Positions 1-7,254 of a stretch of DNA of 52,653 nucleotides are shown here, one piece after another. The translations under genes were made by a program, and so were the position numbers. The number at the start of each line of letters is the position of its first letter. Within the stretch, counting starts at the first letter, position 1. Under the pieces are notes generated by a model. The model made no database searches. It was not told where the DNA came from and saw nothing but the letters and a program-made list of their open reading frames with translations. Source of the stretch: an uncultured Ruthenibacterium sp. (lineage in GTDB: Bacteria > Bacillota > Clostridia > Oscillospirales > Ruminococcaceae); assembly GCA_910587145.1 (NCBI GenBank), contig CAJUMH010000014.1, forward strand, positions 12,640-65,292, written 5' to 3'.

Positions 1-235
1 GCCGGAGACGGAAAAGCCGGCGGCAGAGCAGCCGGAACCCGAGCAGCCGCCGAAGGAAGGGGAACTGCCGCCGCCGGAGGCGGAAAAACCGCGGCCGGAG
101 CAGCCGGAGACGGAAAAGCCGGCGGCAGAGCAGCCGGAACCCGAGCAGCCGCCGAAGAAAGGGGAACTGCCGCCGCCGGAGGCAGAAAAACCGCAGCCGG
201 CACAGCAGCCGGAACCCGAGCAGCCGCTGAAGGAA
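1..235 (+). repeat. 102-bp tandem repeat coding for a 34-residue Pro/Glu linker repeat
   Basis: Bases 1-102 and 103-204 are two nearly identical 102-bp units, and 205-235 begins a third degenerate unit. The period is a multiple of three and stays in the prkC frame, giving 34-residue repeats rich in Pro, Glu and Lys between the presumed kinase domain and the membrane segment. More copies may lie upstream of the window. Confidence 0.85.
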
Positions 236-1459
236 GAAAAACGGGCTGCGCCGAGGTGGCCGAAGAAAACGAGGAGCAGCCCGGCCCAAGGCTCCAAACC
301 CAAAAAGCCCGAAGCCGATGAAATGCCGGAACTGCCGGCGCCGAATGCACCCGAAGACCTGCAGGCGCCGGATGCTTCCGACGAGCTGGCACTGCCTGAG
401 GCGCCTTTGGCGCTACAGGCGTTTCTTGCGCCGCTGGAGCTGCCCGATTTGCCGGACGGCCTTGCGAAGCCGCCTGCGCCCCCCAAAAAGCGCAAAAAGA
501 AAAAAAAGAAACGGCGTCATCACTGGATCTTTTGGACGTTTGTGCTGCTGACACTGATGATCGCGGGCGGATCGGCCCGGTATATCTACTGGCTGTTTAC
601 CGAATCCGACAGCACACTGTTTGACGTGAAGGAGGATGTGGAGCTGCCCAATCTGCTGGGGCTGCGCTGGGAGGATGTGCAGACAGACGAAACCTACAGC
701 GGCTTTACGCTCGAGCGGGTGGAGGTATACCATGACGAGGTTCCCGCCGGCGAAATTGTGGATCAGAACCCGCGTGCGCCGCGCCATGTGAAGGAAAATT
801 CCCGCATCATCGTTAAGGTGAGCAAGGGCATCGAGACGGTGACAGTACCGGATGTTACCGGCTGGAACCGGGATACGGCACGCGAAAAGCTCAGCGAAAT
901 GAATCTGACGATGCTGTTCCGCTCGGAGAACGTTCCCGATGTTCCGGCCGACAGCGTTATCCGCACCGACCCCGAGGCCGGTATGCTCGTAAAGGCGGGC
1001 ACTACGATCACGGTATATATCCGAAGGGAATCGCAGAGCCTCACATATGTTACCGTGCCTACCTGCATCGGCGCAGAGTCGGAAGCCCAGGCCGGCATCC
1101 GCCTCACGCGGCTCGGCCTGCTGATGCGGAAGGTTACTGTGGAGGATGCCGCACCGGAGGGCACTGTAATCGGCCAATCGCCCAGTCCGGGCGCGATGGT
1201 AACGCGCGGCACGCCTGTTACCCTCACAATCTCTCAGGGCCCGCCGCCACCGCCGCCACCGCCGCCACCGCCGCCCGAACCGGAGCCGATAGAGCCGGAA
1301 GAACCGGATGTATCGGAGGATTCGGAGCCCATAGAGCCTTCTCCGGAGCCCACTCCGGATCCTGCTCCAGACCCGGTTCCCGAACCGGATCCAGCCCCGG
1401 TTCCCGAACCGGATCCAGCCCCGGTTCCCGAACCGAACCCGGCTCCAACCGAACCCTGA
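2..1459 (+). CDS. prkC: PASTA-domain Ser/Thr protein kinase, C-terminal part (5' end outside window)
   Basis: The frame is open from base 2 with no start codon needed, so this is the 3' part of a longer gene. In order it encodes a Pro/Glu/Lys-rich cytoplasmic linker (bases 2-470), a very basic Lys/Arg run, one membrane segment (about 521-600), three PASTA domains (about 623-830, 836-1040, 1049-1240), a run of twelve prolines and a Pro/Glu/Asp tail. PASTA domains bind peptidoglycan fragments outside the cell and regulate the cytoplasmic kinase. No kinase domain is visible here; PrkC identity is inferred from this topology and from rsgA and thiN following, as in Bacillus. The tail lies in 24-bp tandem repeats and ends at a stop that appears to result from a 2-nt length change in one repeat. 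A non-kinase PASTA protein remains possible. Confidence 0.8.
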   Translation, partial: PETEKPAAEQPEPEQPPKEGELPPPEAEKPRPEQPETEKPAAEQPEPEQPPKKGELPPPEAEKPQPAQQPEPEQPLKEEKRAAPRWPKKTRSSPAQGSKPKKPEADEMPELPAPNAPEDLQAPDASDELALPEAPLALQAFLAPLELPDLPDGLAKPPAPPKKRKKKKKKRRHHWIFWTFVLLTLMIAGGSARYIYWLFTESDSTLFDVKEDVELPNLLGLRWEDVQTDETYSGFTLERVEVYHDEVPAGEIVDQNPRAPRHVKENSRIIVKVSKGIETVTVPDVTGWNRDTAREKLSEMNLTMLFRSENVPDVPADSVIRTDPEAGMLVKAGTTITVYIRRESQSLTYVTVPTCIGAESEAQAGIRLTRLGLLMRKVTVEDAAPEGTVIGQSPSPGAMVTRGTPVTLTISQGPPPPPPPPPPPPEPEPIEPEEPDVSEDSEPIEPSPEPTPDPAPDPVPEPDPAPVPEPDPAPVPEPNPAPTEP

Positions 1460-1508
1460 TCCAAATCCGAACCGGAATTCGGATCCAGCCCCAGAACCGG
1501 CTCCGGCT
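1367..1508 (+). repeat. 24-bp tandem repeats encoding the Pro-rich extracellular tail of PrkC
   Basis: Units can be laid out at 1367-1390, 1391-1414, 1415-1438, 1439-1460, 1461-1484 and 1485-1508. The first three are almost identical and encode a P-A-P-V-P-E-P-D pattern. The fourth unit is only 22 nt, which shifts the frame and brings a TGA into the kinase frame at 1457. The last two units return to 24 nt but diverge more. Confidence 0.8.
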
Positions 1509-1562
1509 CCGACACCCACGCATCCGGACGTCGCTGCAGATCTTGTGTATCCCACCGATTGA
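1455..1562 (+). other. Out-of-frame continuation of the PrkC Pro-rich tail
   Basis: Reading in the +1 frame from 1455, past the CCC-TGA at 1454-1459, the sequence stays open for 35 codons to a TGA at 1560-1562. It starts with the same alternating Pro/Asn/Asp pattern and continues P-A-P-E-P-A-P-A-P. It looks like the original C-terminus, cut off by the 2-nt shortfall in the fourth 24-bp repeat. A sequencing or assembly error, a natural frameshift mutation, or +1 slippage at CCC-TGA could each explain it. Confidence 0.6.
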
Positions 1563-1679
1563 ATCCCGCGCCCAATTTTCGGTTTTGGGTAATTCGGAGG
1601 GAATACGGATCCGCCAATTCAGCAAAAACGCCTCCCGGGAGCCTCCTGATCCCGAGGCTGCCGCAATGGAGGAACGTGG

Positions 1680-2555
1680 ATGTTCGATCATTATATCATA
1701 AAAGGCGTTGGCGGGTTTTACTATGTCAAAGCGGGCGACGCCGTTCTGGAATGCCGTGCGCGCGGTATCTTCCGCAAACGGCGCATCACACCTGTGGCGG
1801 GGGATGCCGTGCGCATCGAGACCGAGGGCGGCGCGCCAGTCATCGCCGAGATCCTGCCGCGCAAAAATGTATTTGTGCGTCCGCCGGTGGCCAATGTCGA
1901 TCAGATGTTTCTTGTGGCCAGCACGGTGCAGCCGGCGCCCAGCACGCTGGTGCTGGATAAGCTTTCGGCCGTTGCCGTGGACAAGGGCGCGCAGCCGGTG
2001 CTGGTGGTCACCAAAACAGACCTTGCCGATGCCGGGGCGCTCTGCGCGTGCTATGCGCATTCCGGCCTGCCTGTAATTTGTGTGAATGCCGCTACGGGCG
2101 AGGGTGTGGAAGAGATCCGCGCGCGCCTTGCGGGCAAGCTGAGCGTATTCTGCGGCAATTCCGGTGTGGGCAAATCGACGCTGCTGCGCGCGCTGCTGCC
2201 GGGGCAGGCGCTCGAAACGGGCGAGATCAGCCAAAAGCTTGGGCGCGGGCGCCATACTACCCGTGAGGTGACGCTGTACGAGGCGGACGGCGGCCTTGTG
2301 GCGGATACGCCGGGCTTTGCAAGCCTGGATCTGGAGCGCGCCGCGTACATTCCAAAAGAAAATCTGCAATTTGCTTTTCCCGAGATCGCGCGGTATTTTG
2401 GCCAGTGCCGCTTTACCGGTTGTTCTCATACGGCCGAAAGCGGGTGCGCCGTGCGCGCGGCACTGGCTGCGGGCGAGCTCGACCCCACCCGCTACGAAAG
2501 CTATGCCGCGCTGTACGCCCAGGCAAAAGAAGTAAAGGAATGGGAGCGCGTATGA
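1680..2555 (+). CDS. rsgA: Ribosome small-subunit biogenesis GTPase RsgA
   Basis: A 291-residue, circularly permuted GTPase that checks late 30S subunit maturation in the cytoplasm. The N-terminal OB-fold region is followed by motifs in the permuted order: G4 TKTD, then the P-loop GNSGVGKST, then DTPGF. The C-terminus has the family zinc knuckle CRFTGCSHTAESGC. The length matches the family. The ATG has a GGAGGA site at 1668-1673. The stop overlaps the thiN start. It lies directly after prkC, the usual Firmicutes order. Confidence 0.97.
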   Translation: MFDHYIIKGVGGFYYVKAGDAVLECRARGIFRKRRITPVAGDAVRIETEGGAPVIAEILPRKNVFVRPPVANVDQMFLVASTVQPAPSTLVLDKLSAVAVDKGAQPVLVVTKTDLADAGALCACYAHSGLPVICVNAATGEGVEEIRARLAGKLSVFCGNSGVGKSTLLRALLPGQALETGEISQKLGRGRHTTREVTLYEADGGLVADTPGFASLDLERAAYIPKENLQFAFPEIARYFGQCRFTGCSHTAESGCAVRAALAAGELDPTRYESYAALYAQAKEVKEWERV

Positions 2556-3181
2556 AGTGCGTGATCTTTGCGGGAATGCCCGTACCGCAAACGCTGCGCC
2601 GCTTTTGGCAGGATGCGGATTACGTGATCGCGGCCGATGCCGGCTACGAAAACGCGCGCCGGCTTGGGCTTGAGCCGGATCTGCTGCTGGGCGATTACGA
2701 CAGCGCGCCCCGCCCGCCTCAAAACGCGAAAACGCTGGTGCTGCCCGCCGAAAAGGACGATACCGATACATATTTTGCCGCGCGCAGGGCCATTGCGCTC
2801 GGCGCGGACGAAGCGGTGATCCTGGGCGGGCTGGGCGGCCGTCTCGATCATACGCTTGCCAATTTGCAAACGCTTGTTTTTTTGGCAAAAAACGGCGTGC
2901 GCGCATGGCTTGCAGACGAGGCAAACGAGGTGACGGCTCTGATGCCGGGCGTGTATCAGATCCCCGCCCGGCCGGGATGGTACTGTTCCGTCTTCAGTGC
3001 GGGCGATGCGGTGCGCGGCGTTACCCTGAAGGGGCTGAAGTATCCGCTGTGCGAGGCCACGGTAACGGGCTTTTTTCCCATCGGCGTGAGCAACGAATTT
3101 GCGGCGGATACGGCGACGGTGGGCTTTTCCGAGGGTGTTTTGTATCTGGTGCTGTCGCGGCGCGAGCCGGAGAAGCCGTGA
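2552..3181 (+). CDS. thiN: Thiamine pyrophosphokinase
   Basis: 209 residues. The enzyme transfers pyrophosphate from ATP to thiamine to make thiamine diphosphate. Family motifs visible are ADAGYENARRLG, LLLGDYDSAP, KDDTDTYFA and LGGLGGRLDHT. The frame is open further upstream inside rsgA, but the ATG at 2552 overlaps the rsgA stop in an ATGA arrangement and gives the expected N-terminus MKCVIFAG. The rpe gene that sits between rsgA and thiN in Bacillus subtilis is absent here. Confidence 0.95.
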   Translation: MKCVIFAGMPVPQTLRRFWQDADYVIAADAGYENARRLGLEPDLLLGDYDSAPRPPQNAKTLVLPAEKDDTDTYFAARRAIALGADEAVILGGLGGRLDHTLANLQTLVFLAKNGVRAWLADEANEVTALMPGVYQIPARPGWYCSVFSAGDAVRGVTLKGLKYPLCEATVTGFFPIGVSNEFAADTATVGFSEGVLYLVLSRREPEKP

Positions 3182-3344
3182 TGCGGCCATACCGGTTTGC
3201 GTGACAGGGGGAACACTTTTGGCCTGTTTTGTATATAGTGGCATAGGGGGAACGCACATGTGCGGCGCAAAAACACACGGCGCCGCCGGCGCTGTGCCCG
3301 CCGTTCCAACGCGAACTTCAATGTGGGGAAAGCGAGGTGCCGAA

Positions 3345-3422
3345 ATGCAGATTGTGGTATGGAAAAGCCCGAAATGTCTGTCCGGTATTTTAAGGGCGAT
3401 CTTCAAGATCAAAAAAGCGTAA
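3345..3422 (+). CDS. spoVM: Stage V sporulation protein SpoVM
   Basis: A 25-codon gene with a GAGGTG ribosome site at 3334-3339. SpoVM is an amphipathic helical peptide that recognises the curved forespore membrane and anchors SpoIVA for spore coat and cortex assembly. The peptide keeps the family pattern: a short hydrophobic N-terminus, K-x-P-K, then L-x-G-I-x-R-A and a basic end. It follows thiN, as in Bacillus (rpe-thiN-spoVM), and is followed at once by a perfect terminator. No convincing sporulation promoter could be assigned in 3182-3344. The longer open frame from 3099 upstream has no family support. This gene implies the organism forms endospores. Confidence 0.88.
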   Translation: MQIVVWKSPKCLSGILRAIFKIKKA

Positions 3423-3423
3423 G

Positions 3424-3456
3424 CAAAACGCCCCGGTGTCGAGCCGGGGCGTTTTG
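3424..3456 (+). terminator. Intrinsic terminator of the prkC-rsgA-thiN-spoVM cluster
   Basis: A perfect 13-bp stem (3424-3436 with 3444-3456) and a 7-nt loop. The A and T runs at the stem ends let it work in both directions, so it could also end transcripts from the minus-strand acyltransferase gene at 3481. Confidence 0.9.
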
Positions 3457-3480
3457 ACGTAAAAAATCGGGAGGGGCGCA

Positions 3481-4173
3481 TCAAATTTCTCCGCATTCCG
3501 CCGCCAGCGCGTTCAGGCGTTCTATCAGCTGGCGGGCAACCGCGCTGCGCTGGGTGCGAAAGGTACCGGTATCTGTAAAACAGACAGGCTCGCCTGTCAG
3601 AATGCGTTTGCTCCGGCTGCAGAATACGGGTACAAAGCGAAGATGCCCGCCCGCTTTTTCACGGTACAGCTTTTCCAGCTGCAAAAAGCCCCTGTAGATC
3701 TCGCCGGTGGCGGCATCGGAGCTGGCATAGTCCACATCCGGGCACAGCAGAATGCTCTCGCCGCGCATCAGCGCGGCGACGGTTTCGTTCATTGTGGAGC
3801 GCGTTTCGCGCAGGCCGCGATACACCGCGATTGCACCAAACGAGCGCAGCACGGCCGGAACCACGCAGGAAAGCGCGGCGGCCGCCGGCCAGGCAAGCAG
3901 CCGCGGCCAGCCGAAGCGCGTGCGAAAGGTGAAGCCGTAGTATTGCTCAAAGCATTCTTTGCGCTTCAAAAACAGGTGCAGCACCCAGGGGCGCGGCATA
4001 TCCGGCAGCAGGGCCAGTGTGTGCACCGGGCCGGAGAGATTGCGGTGATGCACCACATAAACGGCGGGCGCTTCGGCACGGTGCGCGCCGGAGACATCCC
4101 ATTGGCACAGGCAGGGGCGTACAACAGCGCGCAGAAAGCGCGCAAGCCTGCCGTAGAAAAATGACTTGTTCAT
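3481..4173 (-). CDS. PlsC-like lysophospholipid acyltransferase family protein
   Basis: 230 residues. The N-terminal region has HHRNLSGP at residues 42-49 in the place of the acyltransferase HX4D box, and ILLCPDVDYASS near residue 140 in the place of the FPEGTRS box. A hydrophobic stretch lies near residues 90-110. The Asp of HX4D is missing (Gly48 or Ser47 in its place), so the usual catalytic chemistry is doubtful. The start ATG overlaps the stop of the upstream glycosyltransferase gene by 4 nt (ATGA), so the two are translationally coupled. Together they suggest a step in envelope lipid or glycolipid synthesis, but the substrate cannot be read from the sequence. Confidence 0.55.
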   Translation of the reverse strand: MNKSFFYGRLARFLRAVVRPCLCQWDVSGAHRAEAPAVYVVHHRNLSGPVHTLALLPDMPRPWVLHLFLKRKECFEQYYGFTFRTRFGWPRLLAWPAAAALSCVVPAVLRSFGAIAVYRGLRETRSTMNETVAALMRGESILLCPDVDYASSDAATGEIYRGFLQLEKLYREKAGGHLRFVPVFCSRSKRILTGEPVCFTDTGTFRTQRSAVARQLIERLNALAAECGEI

Positions 4174-5333
4174 TGCGCCGCCTCTGGTTCCGGTTCTGGA
4201 GCGCTTTTGCCGGAGCCTTGCTGCGCCGACGCACCTTTGCCGGGCGCTTTCTGCTGCCGGCCCGGAGCGCTTTTGCCGGAAGCCTCTTTTTTACAAAATA
4301 CCCAGCGCAGCTGTGCCTGATAGCTGGCAATGGCCAGCAGAGCGTCGATGAGCAGCTTTGCCAGAAGATCGTCCAGATGCAGACGGGTGCACAGCAGCCA
4401 GGCACCCGCGAAAGAGGCCGCCAGCTGCGCCAGCCACAGGCAGTAGTATTTTGCCATCGTTACGCCGATGCGCTTTTCCTGCACATAGGGCAGGCGCCGG
4501 TTGCAGGCGTAGTTGACAACGCTGGAAAAAACGCGCGCGATCACCGCCGCCCAGAACAGGCGCGGTGCGGCGGGCAGGGCCTGCAGCGTCCGCTTAACAA
4601 GCACGCCATATATAAAAACGTCCACCGAGGCGCTCAGCCCGGAGGAAAGGGCATACTGCGCCAGACCGGCGCAAAGCCGCAGGAGGATGCGCGCAGAATC
4701 CGCGATCACACGGTAATGGCTGTTGCTGCAGGAACAAATCGCTTCGATCGGGACAGCCGTAAAGGCAAAGCCCTGCCGCTTTGCATCAATCAGCAGATTC
4801 AGATCGTATTCGTACCGCTCGCCCCGCAGTGTGAGCAGCCCCGGATGCAGCGCGTTCGGAATGCCGCGCAGGCCCGTCTGCGGATCCGAAAGGCGGATAT
4901 CATACAGCGCCCGCAAAGCTGCCGAGACGGCGCGGCTGCCCGCGGCACTGCGCGGCGGGATGTGCCGATCAAAATTGCGGCAGCCCAATGCCAGCGAATG
5001 GGGGCAGCGGGCCATTGCCTCGCAAATGCGTTGTACGTCCCGCACGGTGTATCGGCCGTCGCAGTCTGTGGTGACGATGCCGTCGCAGCCGTTTGGGTGC
5101 AGGGCGTACCATTCCAGCGCCGTTTTCAAAGCCGCGCCCCTGCCGCGGTTTTTCGGATGTGTCAGCACCGTGCAGCCCAGCGCGCGCAGCGCACCGAAAA
5201 TATGCGCATACTGCGCGCCCGAGCCATCGTCTACCGCCACAACGGGGCCAAGCTGCGCCGCGCAAAGCTGCCTCCCATATGCGACCAGTTCTTTTCCCGG
5301 CTCGTAGGCCGGGATCACAATACATACCCGCAT
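4170..5333 (-). CDS. Family 2 glycosyltransferase with C-terminal GtrA-like membrane domain
   Basis: 387 residues. The N-terminal GT-A domain begins MRVCIVIPAYEPG and contains VVAVDDGSG and TTDCDGRY, the nucleotide-sugar and metal-binding motifs of GT2 polyprenyl-phosphate sugar transferases. About four hydrophobic helices follow (residues roughly 225-345) in a GtrA pattern, ending with the typical aromatic YQAQLRWVF. The tail is a low-complexity Ala/Gly/Lys/Pro/Glu stretch. The frame is open upstream to 5432, but the ATG at 5333 has an AGAGGAG site about 10 nt away and gives the canonical N-terminus. Likely role: moving a sugar onto, or flipping, a polyprenyl-phosphate carrier at the membrane. 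Acceptor unknown. Confidence 0.85.
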   Translation of the reverse strand: MRVCIVIPAYEPGKELVAYGRQLCAAQLGPVVAVDDGSGAQYAHIFGALRALGCTVLTHPKNRGRGAALKTALEWYALHPNGCDGIVTTDCDGRYTVRDVQRICEAMARCPHSLALGCRNFDRHIPPRSAAGSRAVSAALRALYDIRLSDPQTGLRGIPNALHPGLLTLRGERYEYDLNLLIDAKRQGFAFTAVPIEAICSCSNSHYRVIADSARILLRLCAGLAQYALSSGLSASVDVFIYGVLVKRTLQALPAAPRLFWAAVIARVFSSVVNYACNRRLPYVQEKRIGVTMAKYYCLWLAQLAASFAGAWLLCTRLHLDDLLAKLLIDALLAIASYQAQLRWVFCKKEASGKSAPGRQQKAPGKGASAQQGSGKSAPEPEPEAAQ

Positions 5334-5528
5334 ACCGCTGATGCTCCTCTTCTTGAAATATGAGCTGCCCCGGATAAGCGCAAAGACACCGCAGGGAACA
5401 ATACCGCTGCGCGGGCGGGGCCCCCCGCCCATGCAGCGGGCGCGCCTGTTGCATGAAATATGCCGATATGGATATAACGAGCATTGCGGTCATTTCACTA
5501 CAGGCATTTTCCATTGCTTTGGGGGCTT

Positions 5529-5611
5529 TGCGGGCGGTTCCGTCAAAAAAACAAAGCAGCGCTGCAAGGCGGGTTCCAGGATATTTCGTTTTCTGATCTC
5601 ACCACCCTTTT
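5529..5611 (-). repeat. Dispersed intergenic repeat, copy A
   Basis: An 83-bp segment whose minus strand matches 12841-12922 (plus). The first 60 positions align without gaps with about 49 identities, and both copies end in the same CCGCCCGCA. A shorter third match lies at 51449-51480. All three copies are intergenic. Confidence 0.75.
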
Positions 5612-5636
5612 CCGCGGCGCTTTTTGTGCTTTTCTG

Positions 5637-5665
5637 TTTACGTTTTTTGCAAAATATGCTATGCT
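5637..5665 (+). promoter_or_regulatory. Predicted sigma-A promoter of the EamA gene
   Basis: TTTACG at 5637-5642, a 17-nt spacer and TATGCT at 5660-5665. It lies about 45 nt before the EamA start in an AT-rich patch that contrasts with the surrounding GC-rich DNA. Confidence 0.5.
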
Positions 5666-5708
5666 AAAAAGCAGAAAATACGATGCGTCAAAAAAAGAGG
5701 GTTTGGCC

Positions 5709-6122
5709 ATGTGGGCAATTTACGCAGTGCTGTCGGCGCTGTTCGCCAGCCTGACGGCGATTTTTGGAAAAATCGGTGTGCGGGAGATCAATTCCACGCT
5801 GGCTACCGCCATCCGCACGATTTTTGTGCTGCTGATGGCCTGGGGAATGGTTTTTATCACGGGCGTGCAGTCCGGGATACGCGGCATCGACGGAAAAGGC
5901 TTTTTATTTTTGGCCCTTTCCGGGGTTGCGACAGGCGCAAGCTGGTTATTCTATTATAAAGCACTCAGCGCGGGAGTTGTGGCGAAGGTCGTCGCAATCG
6001 ACAAATTCAGCCTTGTACTGACATTTGTGCTTGCTGCGCTGCTTTTGGGAGAACGGCTCACGCCGAAAGCACTGCTGGGCGGGCTGCTCGTCACGCTCGG
6101 AACACTCATCGTCGCGCTGTAA
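5709..6122 (+). CDS. EamA-family (DMT superfamily) membrane transporter, single-repeat form
   Basis: 137 residues with about five hydrophobic helices. The length is one EamA unit rather than the usual two, so it probably works as a dimer. The end LLLGERLTPKALLGGLLVTLG is the typical last-helix pattern of the family. The longer open frame starting at 5484 is rejected because it runs through the dispersed repeat and the promoter. The ATG at 5709 gives a hydrophobic N-terminus MWAIYAVLSALFAS with a GAGG site close by. Substrate unknown; DMT exporters carry small metabolites. Confidence 0.82.
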   Translation: MWAIYAVLSALFASLTAIFGKIGVREINSTLATAIRTIFVLLMAWGMVFITGVQSGIRGIDGKGFLFLALSGVATGASWLFYYKALSAGVVAKVVAIDKFSLVLTFVLAALLLGERLTPKALLGGLLVTLGTLIVAL

Positions 6123-6180
6123 CAGCGCGGAGGAGGCGAACCACACAGAGCATTTTGGCTGCAACGCCGGACGGTTTTTT

Positions 6181-6298
6181 GAAAGGACGCAGCCGGCGGC
6201 AGGAAGGACGCAGCCGGCGGCAGAAAGAATACGGCCGGCGGCAGGAAGGACGCGGCCGGCGGCAGGAAGGACGCAGCCGGCGGCAGGAAGAATGCGGC
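6181..6298 (+). repeat. 21-bp tandem repeat array, intergenic
   Basis: Five 21-bp units at 6181-6201, 6202-6222, 6223-6243, 6244-6264 and 6265-6285, plus a decaying sixth. The core is CAGCCGGCGGCAGGAAGGA with A/G variants. The array lies between the EamA stop and the flavoprotein start. The period is a multiple of three and one plus frame stays open across it (R-T-Q-P-A-A-G repeats), but that frame starts inside the EamA gene out of frame and has no ribosome site of its own. Confidence 0.85.
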
Positions 6299-6346
6299 AA
6301 AAAATAAAGAGGAACATCCGAAAAAGAGGAAAGGGATCCGATTAAA

Positions 6347-7213
6347 ATGGAACGATTCGATTGCATTGTGGTTGGCGCGGGGCCCGCGGGGCTTTCTGCG
6401 GCAGTAAACCTGCGCCAGCGCGGCAAAAGCGTTTTAATCGTGTCGGGCGGCGAGACGCTGCTGGCAAAAGCGGCGCGTGTAGATAATTATCTGGGCATTC
6501 CGGGCGTTACCGGCGCGCAGCTGATGGAACGCTTTACACAGCATGCCGTCCGTTCCGGGGCTGTGCTGCGCAAGGGGCGTGTGGGGAATGTAATGCCGTT
6601 TGGCGGGCGGTTCATGGTGAACCTGGGCGGCGAGATCCTCGAGACGGGCGCGGTGGTGCTGGCGTGCGGCGTTTCGCAGGCAAAGCCCGTTCCGGGCGAG
6701 GCGGATCTTTTGGGGCGCGGCGTTTCGTACTGTGCCACCTGTGACGGGATGCTGTACCGTGGCCGGCCTGTGGCTGTTTGGGGGCTCTCCGGCGACGCGC
6801 CCGAGGAGGCCAATTTTTTAAGCGGCATCGGCTGCAACGTTACCTATATTGCGGCAAAGCGGCCGGAGGCATTGGATGCGGCCGTGGTATTTTGCGCGGG
6901 GCGTGTGGAGGCGGTGCTCGGCGATGCTTCGGTGCGGGCGGTGCGTGTGAATGGTTCGGAGCTGCCGGTGGAGGGCGCGTTTATCCTGCGCCCGTCGGCA
7001 CCGCCGGACGCATTGGCACCGGGCCTTGCCATGGAGAACGGCTTTGTCAAAACCGATGCGTTTTTGCGCACAAATATTTCCGGCCTGTTTGCCGCGGGCG
7101 ATCTGACAGGCAAGCCCTTTCAGGTGGCAAACGCCGTGGGAGACGGGCTCATCGCGGGTCTTGGAGCGGCGGAGTATTTATCCGAATCGGGCGCGGCGGA
7201 CGGCGCCGTTTGA
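6347..7213 (+). CDS. Thioredoxin-reductase-like FAD oxidoreductase with degenerate NADPH site
   Basis: 288 residues. The FAD domain has VVGAGPAGLSAA near the start and GLFAAGDLTG near the end, and the redox-active CATC lies in YCATCDGMLYRG, all as in TrxB. The middle pyridine-nucleotide domain is short. Its GxGxxA loop reads GLSGDA, and the HRRxxxR signature that binds the NADPH phosphate is replaced by AAKRPEA. Ferredoxin-dependent flavin thioredoxin reductases of clostridia also lack these two motifs, so reduction by something other than NADPH is plausible (inference). No thioredoxin gene is adjacent. A purine-rich AGAGGAAAGGG site lies upstream of the ATG. Confidence 0.82.
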   Translation: MERFDCIVVGAGPAGLSAAVNLRQRGKSVLIVSGGETLLAKAARVDNYLGIPGVTGAQLMERFTQHAVRSGAVLRKGRVGNVMPFGGRFMVNLGGEILETGAVVLACGVSQAKPVPGEADLLGRGVSYCATCDGMLYRGRPVAVWGLSGDAPEEANFLSGIGCNVTYIAAKRPEALDAAVVFCAGRVEAVLGDASVRAVRVNGSELPVEGAFILRPSAPPDALAPGLAMENGFVKTDAFLRTNISGLFAAGDLTGKPFQVANAVGDGLIAGLGAAEYLSESGAADGAV

Positions 7214-7254
7214 ACTGCCGCACAGAATAAATTGAATTCAGGGAGGCCGCGACA

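Larger units (their letters stand above)
5334..5708. other. Intergenic region between divergent GT2 and EamA genes
   Basis: No gene is supported here. It holds a GC-rich inverted repeat at 5407-5436 (GGGCGGG against CCCGCCC with a CTGC/GCAG outer stem), the minus-strand copy of the dispersed repeat (5529-5611) and the EamA promoter (5637-5665). Open frames across it are not conserved in start, ribosome site or composition. Confidence 0.7.

Noticed and set aside
1451..1460. Programmed +1 frameshift in prkC at CCC-TGA
   Set aside because: The 22-nt repeat unit explains the frame change by simple slippage of a 24-bp tandem array, and no stimulatory Shine-Dalgarno-like element or structure is evident. 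Kept only as an alternative.
1224..2924. 566-codon open frame on the minus strand across prkC tail, rsgA and thiN
   Set aside because: It covers three well-supported plus-strand genes and is mostly low-complexity Arg/Ala/Gly; an antisense artefact.
3099..3344. Longer 107-codon protein ending in the SpoVM sequence
   Set aside because: It would begin inside thiN; the GAGGTG site and family length support the 25-codon gene alone.
5484..5708. 75-codon N-terminal extension of the EamA gene
   Set aside because: The extension runs through the dispersed repeat and the promoter; the ATG at 5709 gives the expected hydrophobic start.
6181..6298. CRISPR array
   Set aside because: The 21-bp units are directly adjacent without spacers; a simple tandem repeat.
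6025..6345. Plus-strand frame encoding R-T-Q-P-A-A-G repeats
   Set aside because: It starts inside EamA in another frame and has no ribosome site; it exists because the 21-bp period is a multiple of three.
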